From contig NZ_AP021881.1 in NCBI RefSeq assembly GCF_009937995.1, positions 868,001 through 932,000 on the forward strand: a stretch of DNA of 64,000 nucleotides. Direction: 5' to 3'. Both the position numbers and the translations under genes were made by a program. Origin of the DNA: Sulfuriferula nivalis. GTDB lineage: Bacteria; Pseudomonadota; Gammaproteobacteria; Burkholderiales; Sulfuriferulaceae. Of this stretch, positions 40,573-50,370 are shown in pieces; the first letter of the stretch is position 1, and each line of letters opens with the position of its first letter. The notes below the pieces were generated by a model. It did not search any database. It was given only the letters and a program-made list of their open reading frames with translations, and had not been told where the DNA came from.

Positions 40573-40930
40573 TGGCATCGGTTGTTGGTGCGAAGTCAAT
40601 GTAGATACCAATGTTGTCAAATAGTGGTTTTTCTACGTGATATTTTGCACTGAGCGTGAGTTTGCCATTGTCACGGGAAATATCTACATCATCAGCTTTG
40701 ACACTGGTGATATTGTCTATGCTGGAGCGACGGACATACGATTCACGAATTTGTGATGGCTTCGCATCCTGCATTTGTGGATCGGCAACCATAGCATTGA
40801 AGACTTTTTTTATTGAAACATATTCGATATATGGGGGGATGACTTTCATTACTACCAGAGCAATAAATACTAAACCCATAGCTACAAAAAACATCCCAAA
40901 TAAACTGATACCACGTTGTTTGTTACGCAT
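40559..40930 (-). CDS. DUF4845 membrane protein
   Basis: A 123-residue protein with one membrane helix near the N-terminus (GISLFGMFFVAMGLVFIALVV), then a periplasmic part. It resembles type IV pilin-like N-termini in hydrophobic profile but has no clear prepilin site. DUF4845 lies between lepB and rnc in many Betaproteobacteria, as here. Function unknown. It begins 12 bp after lepB. Confidence 0.9.
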   Translation of the reverse strand: MRNKQRGISLFGMFFVAMGLVFIALVVMKVIPPYIEYVSIKKVFNAMVADPQMQDAKPSQIRESYVRRSSIDNITSVKADDVDISRDNGKLTLSAKYHVEKPLFDNIGIYIDFAPTTDANGAP

Positions 40931-40942
40931 GTTATGCCCTCT

Positions 40943-41749
40943 TTATTCTATGAAATGACCAATACGTTTCAAATTATCAAAGTTAAACCAGATCATGAAA
41001 GCACGACCAACTATGTTGCGGTCTGGAACAAATCCCCAGTAGCGACTGTCATTGCTGCTGTCACGATTATCGCCCATCATGAAATAGTAGCCTTGCGGTA
41101 CTTTGCAAGTGAATCCTTCGTCATTGTAATCGCAATTCTGGCGATGTGGGAATTGGCTGTTTACCTGGTCAACAAAGACGGTTGGTGTATCGGGAAGAAT
41201 CAGGATTTTATGGGTATGTTCACCCAGTTTCTCGGTGTATTGGTTAGCACTGACAGCATTCAGGTTGCTATCGACATAGCTGAAAATGCCGTCACTCTCT
41301 TGTGAAATAGCCTTGCCATTGATAGTCAGTTTTTTATTGTAATAACGTACCGTGTCGCCCGGTACGCCTACCACACGTTTGATGTAGTCCAGACTGGGAT
41401 CTTGTGGATAACGAAACACCATCACATCACCGTTTTTAGGTTGGCTGACTTCTAAAATTTTGGTGTTGATGACAGGGATGCGGATGCCGTAGGTGTATTT
41501 GTTCACCAGAATAAAATCGCCAACCAGCAAGGTAGAGAGCATAGAGCCGGACGGGATTTTGAACGGCTCTACCAGAAATGAGCGCAGCATGAAGACAGCG
41601 AGTATGACGGGGAAAAAGCTCTGGGCATATTCTGCTAAGACTGGCATTTTCGCGTCTTTAGTGCGCTTTGGTTTGAAGATAAGACTGTCAATTAGCCAGA
41701 TTACGCCAGTGACAACCAATGCTACAAACATAATGAGTGCAAAATCCAT
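40943..41749 (-). CDS. lepB: signal peptidase I
   Basis: Removes signal peptides from exported proteins at the outer face of the inner membrane. 268 residues, with two N-terminal membrane segments. The catalytic Ser69 is in IPSGSM and the catalytic Lys in YIKRVVGVPGD; GDNRDSSNDSRYWGFV is the conserved C-terminal box. It starts 12 bp after lepA. Confidence 0.97.
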   Translation of the reverse strand: MDFALIMFVALVVTGVIWLIDSLIFKPKRTKDAKMPVLAEYAQSFFPVILAVFMLRSFLVEPFKIPSGSMLSTLLVGDFILVNKYTYGIRIPVINTKILEVSQPKNGDVMVFRYPQDPSLDYIKRVVGVPGDTVRYYNKKLTINGKAISQESDGIFSYVDSNLNAVSANQYTEKLGEHTHKILILPDTPTVFVDQVNSQFPHRQNCDYNDEGFTCKVPQGYYFMMGDNRDSSNDSRYWGFVPDRNIVGRAFMIWFNFDNLKRIGHFIE

Positions 41750-41761
41750 GGGGTTAAATCC

Positions 41762-43555
41762 TTATTTATCGCCAACTTGCAGAATTGCGAGGAAGGCTTC
41801 TTGCGGAATTTCTACGTTACCTACTTGTTTCATGCGCTTCTTACCTGCTTTTTGTTTCTCCAGCAATTTACGCTTGCGACTGATATCGCCACCATAGCAT
41901 TTTGCCAGCACATTCTTACGTAGTGCTTTCACATTTTCACGAGAGATGATTTGTGCACCAATGGCTGCCTGAATTGCTACGTCGAACATTTGACGTGGAA
42001 TTAACTCACGCATTTTTGAAGCCAGCTCGCGTCCTTTGTATTGGCTGGTGGCACGGTGGACGATCAGCGAGAGCGCATCGACCTTTTCGTTGTTGACCAG
42101 GATATCCAGCTTCACCAAGTCCGCAGTGCGATATTCTTTGAAATCATAATCCAGTGAGGCATAGCCACGTGTAGCTGATTTAAGTCGGTCAAAGAAGTCC
42201 ATCACGACTTCATTCATCGGCATGTCGTAATTGAGCATGACTTGACGTCCCATGTACTGCATATTTGTCTGCGTGCCGCGTTTTTGCGTACATAGCGTCA
42301 TTACGCTGCCGAGATACTCCTCTGGTACGAGGATGGTCGCGGTAATCATGGGCTCACGTATTTCTTCGATTTTGGAGAGCTCAGGTAATTTTGATGGGTT
42401 TTCAATATGGATGACTTCGCCACCTTTCATCACTACCTCATAAATAACGGTAGGGGCAGTGGTGATGAGATCCATGTCGTACTCACGCTCTAAGCGTTCT
42501 TGTACGATTTCCATGTGCAGTAAGCCAAGGAAACCGCAACGGAAGCCAAAGCCTAATGCTTGAGAGACTTCTGGCTCATATTGCAAAGATGCATCGTTGA
42601 GCTTGAGTTTTTCCAATGCATCACGCAGTGCGTCGTAGTCATGTGATTCAACAGGGTATAGACCTGCAAAAACTTGCGGCTTGATTTCTTTGAAACCAGG
42701 CAGTGCTTCAGTGGCTGGATTGCCATCCAGAGTGACAGTGTCGCCAACTTTGGCAGCTTTGAGTTCTTTGATACCTGCGATGATAAAGCCTACGTCGCCA
42801 GCTGATAGCTCGGTAAGTTGACGTGCTTTCGGGGTGAATACGCCGACTTGTTCAACCAGATGGACCGTTTTGGTCGCCATTAAACGGATTCTTTGTTTAG
42901 GTTGTATGCGTCCATCAAATACACGCACCAACATTACTACGCCGACATAGTTATCAAACCAGGAGTCGATAATTAATGCTTTTAGCGGTGCATCAGGGTC
43001 ACCTTGGGGTGGCGGGATTTTGCTAATAACGGCTTCGAGAATGTCTTCTATGCCTATGCCTGTTTTAGCAGATGCATGAACTGCATCACTGGCATCAATA
43101 CCAATAATGTCTTCGATTTCCTGCATGACCCGTTCAGGTTCAGCGGCGGGGAGGTCGATTTTGTTGAGTACCGGAACGACTTCCATACCTAATTCGGTTG
43201 CGGTGTAGCAGTTTGCAACCGTTTGTGCCTCTACACCTTGGGATGCATCAACTACCAATAACGCGCCTTCACATGCTGATAGTGAACGGCTGACTTCGTA
43301 GGAGAAATCGACGTGACCTGGGGTGTCAATTAAGTGCAACTGATAAATCTGGCCGTCACGCGCCTTGTATTCCAATGCTGCAGTTTGCGCTTTGATGGTA
43401 ATGCCACGTTCACGTTCCAAATCCATAGAATCGAGAACTTGTGCTTCCATTTCACGTGCAGATAACCCGCCGCAGAGTTGGATAATGCGATCTGCTAAGG
43501 TGGATTTGCCGTGGTCAATATGGGCAATAATGGAGAAATTTCGTATGTTTTTCAT
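41762..43555 (-). CDS. lepA: elongation factor 4, LepA
   Basis: A ribosome-bound translational GTPase that back-translocates or aids initiation. 597 residues from the ATG at 43555 ([20 protein letters not shown], with the P loop). DTPGHVDF and NKIDLP complete the G motifs, and the C-terminal LepA domain ends in [19 protein letters not shown]. An in-frame extension to 43591 has no family support. The gene follows a small glutaredoxin-like gene by 51 bp. Confidence 0.97.
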   Translation of the reverse strand: MKNIRNFSIIAHIDHGKSTLADRIIQLCGGLSAREMEAQVLDSMDLERERGITIKAQTAALEYKARDGQIYQLHLIDTPGHVDFSYEVSRSLSACEGALLVVDASQGVEAQTVANCYTATELGMEVVPVLNKIDLPAAEPERVMQEIEDIIGIDASDAVHASAKTGIGIEDILEAVISKIPPPQGDPDAPLKALIIDSWFDNYVGVVMLVRVFDGRIQPKQRIRLMATKTVHLVEQVGVFTPKARQLTELSAGDVGFIIAGIKELKAAKVGDTVTLDGNPATEALPGFKEIKPQVFAGLYPVESHDYDALRDALEKLKLNDASLQYEPEVSQALGFGFRCGFLGLLHMEIVQERLEREYDMDLITTAPTVIYEVVMKGGEVIHIENPSKLPELSKIEEIREPMITATILVPEEYLGSVMTLCTQKRGTQTNMQYMGRQVMLNYDMPMNEVVMDFFDRLKSATRGYASLDYDFKEYRTADLVKLDILVNNEKVDALSLIVHRATSQYKGRELASKMRELIPRQMFDVAIQAAIGAQIISRENVKALRKNVLAKCYGGDISRKRKLLEKQKAGKKRMKQVGNVEIPQEAFLAILQVGDK

Positions 43556-43606
43556 CAATAAAAAAGGCACACACGGTGCGCCTAGGGGCAATCTGAAGTC
43601 ATGATT

Positions 43607-43852
43607 TTAACGGATTTTCGATAAATAATCTGTAAGCGCGGCTTCATCAAGGAAATAATGGCAAATTTCATTGTCATCAGCCCCTGTCAGGACAGGGATT
43701 AATGCGCCATAACGTTCTTCCAGTTCAGGGCTGGTGTCTATGTCTAATTCAATAATTTCGAATCCATAGCGTTGTTGATATGGGGCGAGTTTAGCCAGCA
43801 AATCATGGCATAAGTGACAGTAAGTGCGTAAATAGATTTTAAGTTGGGTCAT
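43607..43852 (-). CDS. glutaredoxin-like protein (DUF836)
   Basis: An 81-residue thioredoxin-fold protein with a CHLC redox pair in YLRTYCHLCHDLL and a cis-Pro in GALIPVL. The family is found beside lepA or degP in many Betaproteobacteria. Its partner is unknown; a dithiol-disulfide role is inferred from the CxxC. It begins 37 bp after degP ends. Confidence 0.88.
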   Translation of the reverse strand: MTQLKIYLRTYCHLCHDLLAKLAPYQQRYGFEIIELDIDTSPELEERYGALIPVLTGADDNEICHYFLDEAALTDYLSKIR

Positions 43853-43889
43853 GATATATTTGCGGCGGGGATTACCCCGCCTGTTAAGT

Positions 43890-45275
43890 TTATTCTATAT
43901 GCACAGGAAGGTAGAGGCGTGACTCATCGCGCATAATTAATAGGGCAATACTGCTGCCTTTGTTGGTTTTATCTATGATTTTATTAAATTGAACCACGCT
44001 ATCGATACTCGTGTTACCGACGGCCAAAATAATATCACCTGTCTGTATACCCGCACGTGCGGACATACCATCACTGTTTTGTACGACTATGCCATGGGTA
44101 ATGCCGATTTGATCACGTTCTGCAGGAGTGATGTTGGCCACCATTAAACCGATTTTGTTGGCAGTATGATCAGTTTGTGCGTCACCATTTTTAGCGATGA
44201 CATCTGACTTCATTTCGACAACGGTCACCGGGACTGTGATTAACTCACGATTTCGCCATATTTGTAGTTTAACTGTCGTGCCTGGTTTAGTCATTGACAC
44301 CAGGTTAGGTAAATCGAGTGAGGTTTTTATGGGCTGGTCGTTAAGTTTGACGATAATGTCGCCAGATTTGAGCCCCGCTTTGGCAGCTGGACTGTCTTTC
44401 TCAACTTCAGATACTAGTGCGCCTTCAGCGGAATTGAGACCAAATGCACTGGCGTTACCCGCGTTCAGTTCCTGGATGACGACGCCGAGTTTGCTGCGCT
44501 GAACTTTGCCGTGAGTTTTGATCTGGTCCGCGACTTGCATCGCTACGTCAATTGGAATCGCAAATGAAAGTCCCATGTAACCGCCGGAGCGTGACAGGAT
44601 TTGGGAGTTAATGCCGACCACTTCACCTTTCATGTTAAACAGAGGGCCACCTGAATTGCCTGGATTGATGGCAACGTCAGTTTGGATAAAGGGAACAAAA
44701 TTCTCACTGGGTAGTGAGCGGCCTTTGGCGCTAACGATACCTGCGGTGACTGAATTTTCAAAGCCAAAGGGCGAGCCGATGGCCAATACCCATTCGCCAA
44801 CTTGTAGTTGTTGTGGGTTGCCTATGGGTACTTTGGGGAGGTTGTTGGCTGCAATTTTTATTAATGCAATGTCGGAACGGCTGTCCGTGCCGATAACTTT
44901 AGCTTTTAGTTCACGTTTGTCAGTCAGTTTGACGATGACTTCATCTGCACCATCAACTACGTGTGCGTTAGTGAGTATGTAGCCATCACTGCTGATAATA
45001 AATCCAGAGCCGCTGGCCTTGATGGGGACTTCGTGGGATTTTCCGTGTGCACCCTGTGGTGGCATGAAACGACGGAAAAAATCGAACATTTCATCATTTG
45101 GCATGCCAGGCATGGTCTCAAAACCATTGCGTGTTATTACCAGCTGAGTCGTTGTAATATTTACTACTGACGCGCCATGATCTTTGACCAGTTCAGTAAA
45201 ATCTGGAAGATCTTTCGCTTGCACATAAAAACTGAAATTCAATAAAAAAAACATAAAAAACAATACTCTTCTCAT
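43890..45275 (-). CDS. degP: periplasmic serine protease, DegP/MucD type
   Basis: A 461-residue HtrA protease with a signal peptide (cleavage near VQA-KD). Catalytic triad: His in ILTNAHVVDG, Asp in DSRSDIALIK, Ser in NPGNSGGPLF. Two PDZ domains follow (LGVVIQELN and the C-terminal GIVVQNSDGMSARAG). It degrades misfolded envelope proteins. Its start overlaps rseC by 4 bp. Membership in the rpoE-rseABC operon is the usual betaproteobacterial and pseudomonad (mucD) arrangement. Confidence 0.95.
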   Translation of the reverse strand: MRRVLFFMFFLLNFSFYVQAKDLPDFTELVKDHGASVVNITTTQLVITRNGFETMPGMPNDEMFDFFRRFMPPQGAHGKSHEVPIKASGSGFIISSDGYILTNAHVVDGADEVIVKLTDKRELKAKVIGTDSRSDIALIKIAANNLPKVPIGNPQQLQVGEWVLAIGSPFGFENSVTAGIVSAKGRSLPSENFVPFIQTDVAINPGNSGGPLFNMKGEVVGINSQILSRSGGYMGLSFAIPIDVAMQVADQIKTHGKVQRSKLGVVIQELNAGNASAFGLNSAEGALVSEVEKDSPAAKAGLKSGDIIVKLNDQPIKTSLDLPNLVSMTKPGTTVKLQIWRNRELITVPVTVVEMKSDVIAKNGDAQTDHTANKIGLMVANITPAERDQIGITHGIVVQNSDGMSARAGIQTGDIILAVGNTSIDSVVQFNKIIDKTNKGSSIALLIMRDESRLYLPVHIE

Positions 45276-45763
45276 CGTTTGACCTCCTTCAGTATAAATG
45301 TGCCCGCATGGGCGTTACGTAAAATAACAGGCTGGTAATGAGGGTTGCGACTGGCGTGCTGATTGAAGCGGAAGAGCCATAGTGCGCTAATAGTGAATCC
45401 TGATGCCGCGCCTATGATGGACGCTAAATCTGCATTGATGTTGGGCATGAGATAATGTGCAGTGATCGCACCGATAAAGATCAGTATGAGTGGCAGCATA
45501 TAGACGACAGCAGAACCTCGTAGTACTGCGCCGTCCTCTATGCCAATGATCACCTCGTCACCAATGCGGCTGGAAATAGCATTAATCACACGGTAGTTTT
45601 TTGTTTTGATAGTGAATATCTGGCCTATTTTGTCTGCACCACAACCTGCGCTGGGCGTTGAGCCTGCGCTGCTGCTGCAGCTGCTGCAAGAGCCTCCTGA
45701 CATAGGTTCAACTAATGCCATACCGTCTTCGACTGCAACTACTCTGGCCTGCATTTCTATCAT
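45272..45763 (-). CDS. rseC: RseC/MucC-type protein
   Basis: A 163-residue inner-membrane protein with a Cys cluster at the N-terminus (Cys26, Cys29, Cys41) and two membrane helices at about 87-105 and 113-131. The family is linked to the sigma-E system and to SoxR reduction. It overlaps rseB and degP by 4 bp each, so it is co-translated with both. Confidence 0.88.
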   Translation of the reverse strand: MIEMQARVVAVEDGMALVEPMSGGSCSSCSSSAGSTPSAGCGADKIGQIFTIKTKNYRVINAISSRIGDEVIIGIEDGAVLRGSAVVYMLPLILIFIGAITAHYLMPNINADLASIIGAASGFTISALWLFRFNQHASRNPHYQPVILRNAHAGTFILKEVKR

Positions 45764-46713
45764 GGTGCGGTTTCTTGCGACAGGTTTTCGACCATAAACA
45801 TGAGTGTGGCTGGTGGTACTTCACCTAATGCGGTTATCTGATACTGACCGATTTGGTGCGCATACAGGCTCATCAGACCTTGACTGGTCAAACCTGTCGG
45901 TGGTGGATTGCCGACTTGTTCTAGCGGTTCAATAAAAATGGATACAATGGAGAGTCCATCGCCATAAACTTGATGAATAACACTATGTTGTTTGCCTGGC
46001 AGTTCACGCAGGTTTTCTCTGATAAAAAGGTATCCAGAGGGCAATTTATGTACTCTCCAGTTGGATTTTGTCTCGACCTCCTTGCTTGGGATAGTGATGG
46101 CTTTTTTGCTTAAATAGCCGGCCTGAAATTGACTGCGTTCGGGTGCTTGTCCTATATCAACTTGTGAAAAAGTAAATTCGCCAGCATCCCTTAATTTACC
46201 GTCCAGTTTAATGAATTTAAGTAATAAACCTGTTTCTGCATCTGACCAAAGTTGGTATGCATATCGGTAGCCATCATTAGGCAGCAGGTTTAATCCTATA
46301 CTGTTACGATTGGCAATGGTTGATGTGCCCAGGCTTTTAATGGTGTAGTTTTCGGTGATGCTGGTTGTGTTGATAGGTAGTAGTTCAGGGAAAAATTGAT
46401 GATGTTGGCGGCGCTCCACCTTAACTTCATTACCATTTGGAATGTAGCAATAAACTGCATCATTCACGCGTACAAAAGCATGTGGTGGGCCTGATAATAT
46501 GTCGAGCTTGGCTAATTCGCCTGCGCTATCTATACGATGTGCTATATGTGATATGTCTACGTGGCCATCGTGTTGATACATGAAAGTGCCGTCATAACTC
46601 AGCTGAGCTGTAGCTTTGGCAATGCGGCTCAGGGTAGCATTGAGGTTGTTGCTGTCTGTTGCTGCGGTGGCTGGTAAACAAAAACAAGTCAAGCAAATCA
46701 ACAACCATTTCAT
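45760..46713 (-). CDS. rseB: RseB/MucB periplasmic regulator of sigma-E
   Basis: A 317-residue periplasmic protein with a signal peptide (cleavage near residue 17). It protects RseA from cleavage until stress releases it. Signatures: SYDGTFMYQHDGH at the start, and the C-terminal small domain (LREL-PGK-HSVIHQVYGDGLSIVSIFIEPL). It overlaps both rseA and rseC by 4 bp. Confidence 0.92.
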   Translation of the reverse strand: MKWLLICLTCFCLPATAATDSNNLNATLSRIAKATAQLSYDGTFMYQHDGHVDISHIAHRIDSAGELAKLDILSGPPHAFVRVNDAVYCYIPNGNEVKVERRQHHQFFPELLPINTTSITENYTIKSLGTSTIANRNSIGLNLLPNDGYRYAYQLWSDAETGLLLKFIKLDGKLRDAGEFTFSQVDIGQAPERSQFQAGYLSKKAITIPSKEVETKSNWRVHKLPSGYLFIRENLRELPGKQHSVIHQVYGDGLSIVSIFIEPLEQVGNPPPTGLTSQGLMSLYAHQIGQYQITALGEVPPATLMFMVENLSQETAP

Positions 46714-47249
46714 CGATTGCGCTCCGCAGGGATTTCATAACTGGCATTAACGAATGGAGAGTTAACCCCCGCTGAATAATCGCGGTGGGCAGCTATGAAT
46801 TCATTCAACTGAGTTGGGTCTATCTGTGCTGTTTGTATGACAGGTTGTTGGGCACTTGGGGTGTTGGCTGCCAATGTTGATGAGTGTATTGGATCAGAGG
46901 TTAAATTGAGTGCGCTCCAGCTCACCAGCATAACTGCGGCAACTGACGCAGCAACGGGCAGGGCATACTTATGCACCAGAGATTTACGTTGCGGTGCGAG
47001 TAGCGTGGGCTCATTAGCGAGTTGTGCACTGACGCGTTGTGCAATGCTAGACGCATGCATCGGTGTCTGGCGTAGGGCATCACCGATAAGATGATAGGTT
47101 TGCCATTGCGACTCAAGGTCATTGTCGCGTTTGTAATCGCGCAGAAAGGTATCGAACTGTGCTGAGTCCAATTCGCCATCAATTGCAGCGGAAGTAATGT
47201 CCGACTGTTCTGCTGCGCCAGTGCTGTCTAATTTAGCTGTATTTTGCAT
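46710..47249 (-). CDS. rseA: anti-sigma-E factor RseA/MucA-like
   Basis: A 179-residue single-pass inner-membrane protein. The N-terminal cytoplasmic part (ITSAAIDGELDSAQFDTFL and WQTYHLIGDALR) binds sigma-E. One membrane helix lies near residues 89-109 (YALPVAASVAAVMLVSWSAL), and the rest is periplasmic and binds RseB. It is 9 bp downstream of rpoE, in the same operon. Confidence 0.9.
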   Translation of the reverse strand: MQNTAKLDSTGAAEQSDITSAAIDGELDSAQFDTFLRDYKRDNDLESQWQTYHLIGDALRQTPMHASSIAQRVSAQLANEPTLLAPQRKSLVHKYALPVAASVAAVMLVSWSALNLTSDPIHSSTLAANTPSAQQPVIQTAQIDPTQLNEFIAAHRDYSAGVNSPFVNASYEIPAERNR

Positions 47250-47258
47250 GATAAATCC

Positions 47259-47858
47259 TTACCATCGTGTGTCTGTATTAGTGCCCAAAATAGGGCGCAA
47301 CCTTGCTGCAATTGCTTCGCGCGCACGAAATATGCGCGAACGTACTGTGCCTATCGGGCAGTTCATGGTTTCAGCTATTTCTTCATAACTTAGCCCTTCA
47401 ATTTCGCGCAATGTGATTGCCGCGCGCAAATCTTCAGGTAATGCTGCCATTGCATCGTTAACCACTTGCCCGATTTCCTTGGACAGAAGCTCGCTTTCGG
47501 GCGTGTTGAGTTCCTGTAGTGCTTCTGCACCTTCGAATCCTTCTGATTCTTCAGCGTCAAATTCAGTTACCGTCGGCGCGCGACGACCGCGAGCCATTAA
47601 ATAATTCTTTGCGGTATTGATGCCTATACGATATAGCCATGTATAAAAAGCGGCATCACCACGGAAACTGCTTAATGCTTTATACGCTTTGATGAAAGTC
47701 TCTTGTGCGATGTCCTCAACTTCGTGCGAATCGCGCACGAAGCGAGACAGCAGTCGCGCCAAACGACGTTCATATTTCACCACCAGTAAATCAAATGCGC
47801 GTTTGTCACCACGCTGCACTCGTTCCACTAGCTGTTGATCGAGTTCACGATCAGTCAT
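47259..47858 (-). CDS. rpoE: RNA polymerase sigma-E factor (RpoE/AlgU)
   Basis: An ECF sigma factor of 199 residues that directs the envelope-stress response. Region 2 contains RLLSRFVRDSHEVEDIAQETFIKAYKAL, and region 4 contains LPEDLRAAITLREIEGLSYEEIAETMNCPIGTVRSRIFRAREAI, the typical AlgU/RpoE pair. A sigma-E-type promoter lies about 90 bp upstream, so the operon is probably self-regulated. First gene of rpoE-rseA-rseB-rseC-degP. Confidence 0.97.
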   Translation of the reverse strand: MTDRELDQQLVERVQRGDKRAFDLLVVKYERRLARLLSRFVRDSHEVEDIAQETFIKAYKALSSFRGDAAFYTWLYRIGINTAKNYLMARGRRAPTVTEFDAEESEGFEGAEALQELNTPESELLSKEIGQVVNDAMAALPEDLRAAITLREIEGLSYEEIAETMNCPIGTVRSRIFRAREAIAARLRPILGTNTDTRW

Positions 47859-47924
47859 TATGCGTATTCATCCCTGAATTCTTGTCATGATGGCAACGTC
47901 ACCATCTTAATGTTATTTGTGAAT

Positions 47925-47952
47925 AAAGACTGCTGTTGTGCTGGGAAAGTTC
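47925..47952 (-). promoter_or_regulatory. sigma-E-type promoter upstream of rpoE
   Basis: On the minus strand there is GAACTT (47952-47947), a 17-bp spacer, and TCTTT (47929-47925). GAACTT is the sigma-E -35 element; the usual -10 is TCTGA, so the -10 is only a partial match. The start of transcription would lie about 60 bp before the rpoE ATG. Confidence 0.6.
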
Positions 47953-47972
47953 AGTAATTAAGTGATTAAAAT

Positions 47973-48002
47973 AAAAAAAGCGGCGAAAACGCCGCTTTTT
48001 TT
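47973..48002. terminator. rho-independent terminator of the DsrE-like gene
   Basis: A perfect 13-bp stem (aaaaaaagcggcg and its complement) with a 4-base loop aaaa, 15 bp after the DsrE-like gene and before the rpoE promoter. It ends in a 7-base T-run on either strand, so it works in both directions. Confidence 0.93.
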
Positions 48003-48017
48003 ATTGAATCTTGATGC

Positions 48018-48386
48018 TTAGTAGCACAAGGTTACAACATCTTCATCCATAGCTTGCTGGATTACATATGCGCCACCAATTGTTTCTTCGATTTCTGGAA
48101 TCAGATCGTGACCCCATAGTTCCAAGGTTGGGGTGCAAACCTTGAATTTTACGCCAGCTTCGTGTGCGTCTTTGATAAAGTCATACACGCTCTTAGGTGA
48201 GCCTTCTTGAACAAATAATTTTTCCGCGAAGCCTTTAACAGCCAATTCGCCAGAACGTGCAGTCAAGATTACTTCAACTTCATATTCCATCGCAGCCGCA
48301 ACAGTTGCTTGGAAAAATGGTGCGCCCAATTCAGAAGGATTCGCTGGATCGGTGTTGACCATCATAATCATTAGCTTATCAGCCAT
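48018..48386 (-). CDS. DsrE-like sulfur-transfer protein
   Basis: A 122-residue protein of the DsrE/DsrF superfamily. It starts MADKLMIMMVNTDPANPSELGAPFFQA and has Cys84 in FKVCTPTLELWGHDL and Cys121 at the penultimate position. In DsrE and relatives a Cys at the Cys84 position carries persulfide sulfur. The ATG at 48386 has a ribosome binding site (ggag) at the right distance; the ATG at 48398 would lie upstream of it. Monocistronic, with its own terminator, divergent from rlmM. Confidence 0.87.
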   Translation of the reverse strand: MADKLMIMMVNTDPANPSELGAPFFQATVAAAMEYEVEVILTARSGELAVKGFAEKLFVQEGSPKSVYDFIKDAHEAGVKFKVCTPTLELWGHDLIPEIEETIGGAYVIQQAMDEDVVTLCY

Positions 48387-48666
48387 GTGTTTCTCCATAA
48401 GTTAAATAAAAGTGATGCTTAATTACGTCAAAAAAAGCCTTTGGATTATAACAATAAATTCAACTTGTGACGATATTTTAATTAGCATCTGCTAATGCTC
48501 TGTTGCTATAAGTTGATGATTTTAGTTTCTTGTGGCATTGCAGGAGGCATATTGCGCGCCCCACGAGGAACTGGATTTTGTTATTACACAGGCCCAACTT
48601 AATTAATCAATTTTTAGCACCGCTCATTAGCCGTTATACTGTCGCTATTTTAGGAAAGTGTGTCGC

Positions 48667-49743
48667 ATGAGCCAAATGGATGCATTGTTGTTATATTGTC
48701 GCGCGGGTTTTGAGAAAGAGTGTGCGGCTGAAATTATCGCGAATGCGGCGCAATTGGGTGTTCATGGTTATGTTAAGGCAGAGCCAGGTTCGGCGTGGGT
48801 GCTATTTCAATGTGCATCGGCTGAAGAGGTTAAGCTTTTGACGACGGAATTGCCCTTTTATCGTCAAATCTTTGCGCGTCAGTGGATATGTGTGTCACCT
48901 TTAATTGAAGGTCTGCCTGAAGGTGACAGACTGACAGCTGTGCGTGCACGTGTCGCCGAACTGGTGCCACGTTATAGTGAAATTTGGGTAGAAACACCTG
49001 ATACTGATGCGGCTAAAACGCGTTTGGGTTTCTGTGGTCGTTTCACCAAACCCTTAACCAATGCGCTGGAGAAAAAGAATCAGTTGGCTTTGGGAAGCAG
49101 TGCGCCACGCTTGCATGTATGTTTTGTGGCGGATGATGCGGCCTTTGTCGGCGTAATTGATGCAGATAATTCTTCACCGTGGTTTATGGGTATCCCCCGT
49201 GTGCGCGTAGGTAAGGATGCACCTAGTCGTTCTGCCGGTAAGCTGGTTGAAGCGTTGATGGTGATGATACCGGAAGATCGTGCGCATGAATTGAAAGCTG
49301 GCATGCGTGCCGTGGATTTGGGAGCCGCACCTGGTGGTTGGTCGTGGGTGCTGGCTTTACGCGGTATTCGGGTCACAGCAGTTGATAATGGGCCGATGGC
49401 GGCAGTAGCGATGGCGACCGAAATGATAGAGCATGTGCGTGGTGATGGCTTTAGTTACCGCCCACATCGCCCAGTGAACTGGCTGGTATGTGACATGGTG
49501 GAAAGTCCTTCACGTATTGCGCAACTAGTCGCTGAATGGATAGCGCGTGGGCATGCGCGTCATGCGATCTTCAATTTGAAATTGCCGATGAAAAAGCGTT
49601 TGGAAGAGGTGCGTCGCTGTGCGGATATTATTGAACAGCGTCTGGCGCGTGAAGATATAAACTATAGTATCGAAATCAAACATCTGTATCACGACCGGGA
49701 AGAAGTAACAGTGTGTCTGATGCAGGATAAAGCGGTGCGCTAA
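48667..49743 (+). CDS. rlmM: 23S rRNA 2'-O-ribose C2498 methyltransferase
   Basis: A SAM-dependent RNA methyltransferase of 358 residues. The N-terminal THUMP-like region begins ALLLYCRAGFEKECA. The catalytic Rossmann domain has VDLGAAPGGWSWVLALRG (SAM loop), and the C-terminal IFNLKLPMKKR carries the conserved catalytic Lys. The ATG at 48667 fits the family; a GTG at 48658 is a weaker choice. It is followed 12 bp later by the DUF2238 gene. Confidence 0.95.
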   Translation: MSQMDALLLYCRAGFEKECAAEIIANAAQLGVHGYVKAEPGSAWVLFQCASAEEVKLLTTELPFYRQIFARQWICVSPLIEGLPEGDRLTAVRARVAELVPRYSEIWVETPDTDAAKTRLGFCGRFTKPLTNALEKKNQLALGSSAPRLHVCFVADDAAFVGVIDADNSSPWFMGIPRVRVGKDAPSRSAGKLVEALMVMIPEDRAHELKAGMRAVDLGAAPGGWSWVLALRGIRVTAVDNGPMAAVAMATEMIEHVRGDGFSYRPHRPVNWLVCDMVESPSRIAQLVAEWIARGHARHAIFNLKLPMKKRLEEVRRCADIIEQRLAREDINYSIEIKHLYHDREEVTVCLMQDKAVR

Positions 49744-49755
49744 CAGGGGATGATC

Positions 49756-50370
49756 ATGTTCGATACACGTACAATTGCATTTATTTTTGTATTGCTGGTG
49801 TTGGCATGGTCGGGTTACCAGCCACATGATTATTTCACATGGGTGCTGGAAGTTACACCAGTGTTTGTTGCAATACCTGTGTTGATTATGACACGCAAGC
49901 GTTTTCCATTGACGCCATTAAGCTATATGCTGATTGCGGTGCATGCCACGATATTAATGATAGGTGGTCACTATACCTATGCCGAAGTACCGTTATTTAA
50001 CTGGCTGCGTGACACGTTCGATTTGTCTCGTAATCATTACGATAGATTGGGGCATTTGGCGCAAGGTTTCGTTCCCGCGATGATTGCACGGGAGATCCTG
50101 TTGCGTAAGACGCCGTTGCAAGCAGGGAAAATGCTGTTTTTCCTGGTGACTTGTGTATGTCTCGCAATTAGCGCCAGCTATGAATTGATAGAGTGGGCGG
50201 TTGCTGAGATGAGTGGCAGTGATGCAACTGCATTTTTAGCCACCCAAGGGGATGTCTGGGATACGCAAAATGATATGTTGATGGCGCTTATTGGGAGTGT
50301 GCTGGCGCAGTGGTGGCTGGCAGAAAAGCAGGCTCGGCAGTTGCATCAGTTGTTGCTGGTGCGTCAGTAA
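49756..50370 (+). CDS. YjdF-like DUF2238 membrane protein
   Basis: A polytopic inner-membrane protein of 204 residues with about five or six helices. Family marks: GGHYTYAEVPLFNWL, RNHYDRLGHLAQGFVPAMIAREI and DVWDTQNDMLMALIGS. The ATG at 49756 has a ribosome binding site (agggg) 6 bases upstream; the ATG at 49750 is too close to it. It is likely cotranscribed with rlmM. Function unknown. Confidence 0.88.
   Translation: MFDTRTIAFIFVLLVLAWSGYQPHDYFTWVLEVTPVFVAIPVLIMTRKRFPLTPLSYMLIAVHATILMIGGHYTYAEVPLFNWLRDTFDLSRNHYDRLGHLAQGFVPAMIAREILLRKTPLQAGKMLFFLVTCVCLAISASYELIEWAVAEMSGSDATAFLATQGDVWDTQNDMLMALIGSVLAQWWLAEKQARQLHQLLLVRQ

Noticed and set aside
43556-43591. Upstream in-frame start of lepA
   Set aside because: The extra 12 residues have no family support and the ATG at 43555 gives the conserved [19 protein letters not shown].
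48387-48666. 280-bp gap between the DsrE-like gene and rlmM
   Set aside because: I looked for a small RNA or ORF. There is a weak TATACT -10 box near 48635 and a short hairpin near 48483, but neither is convincing.
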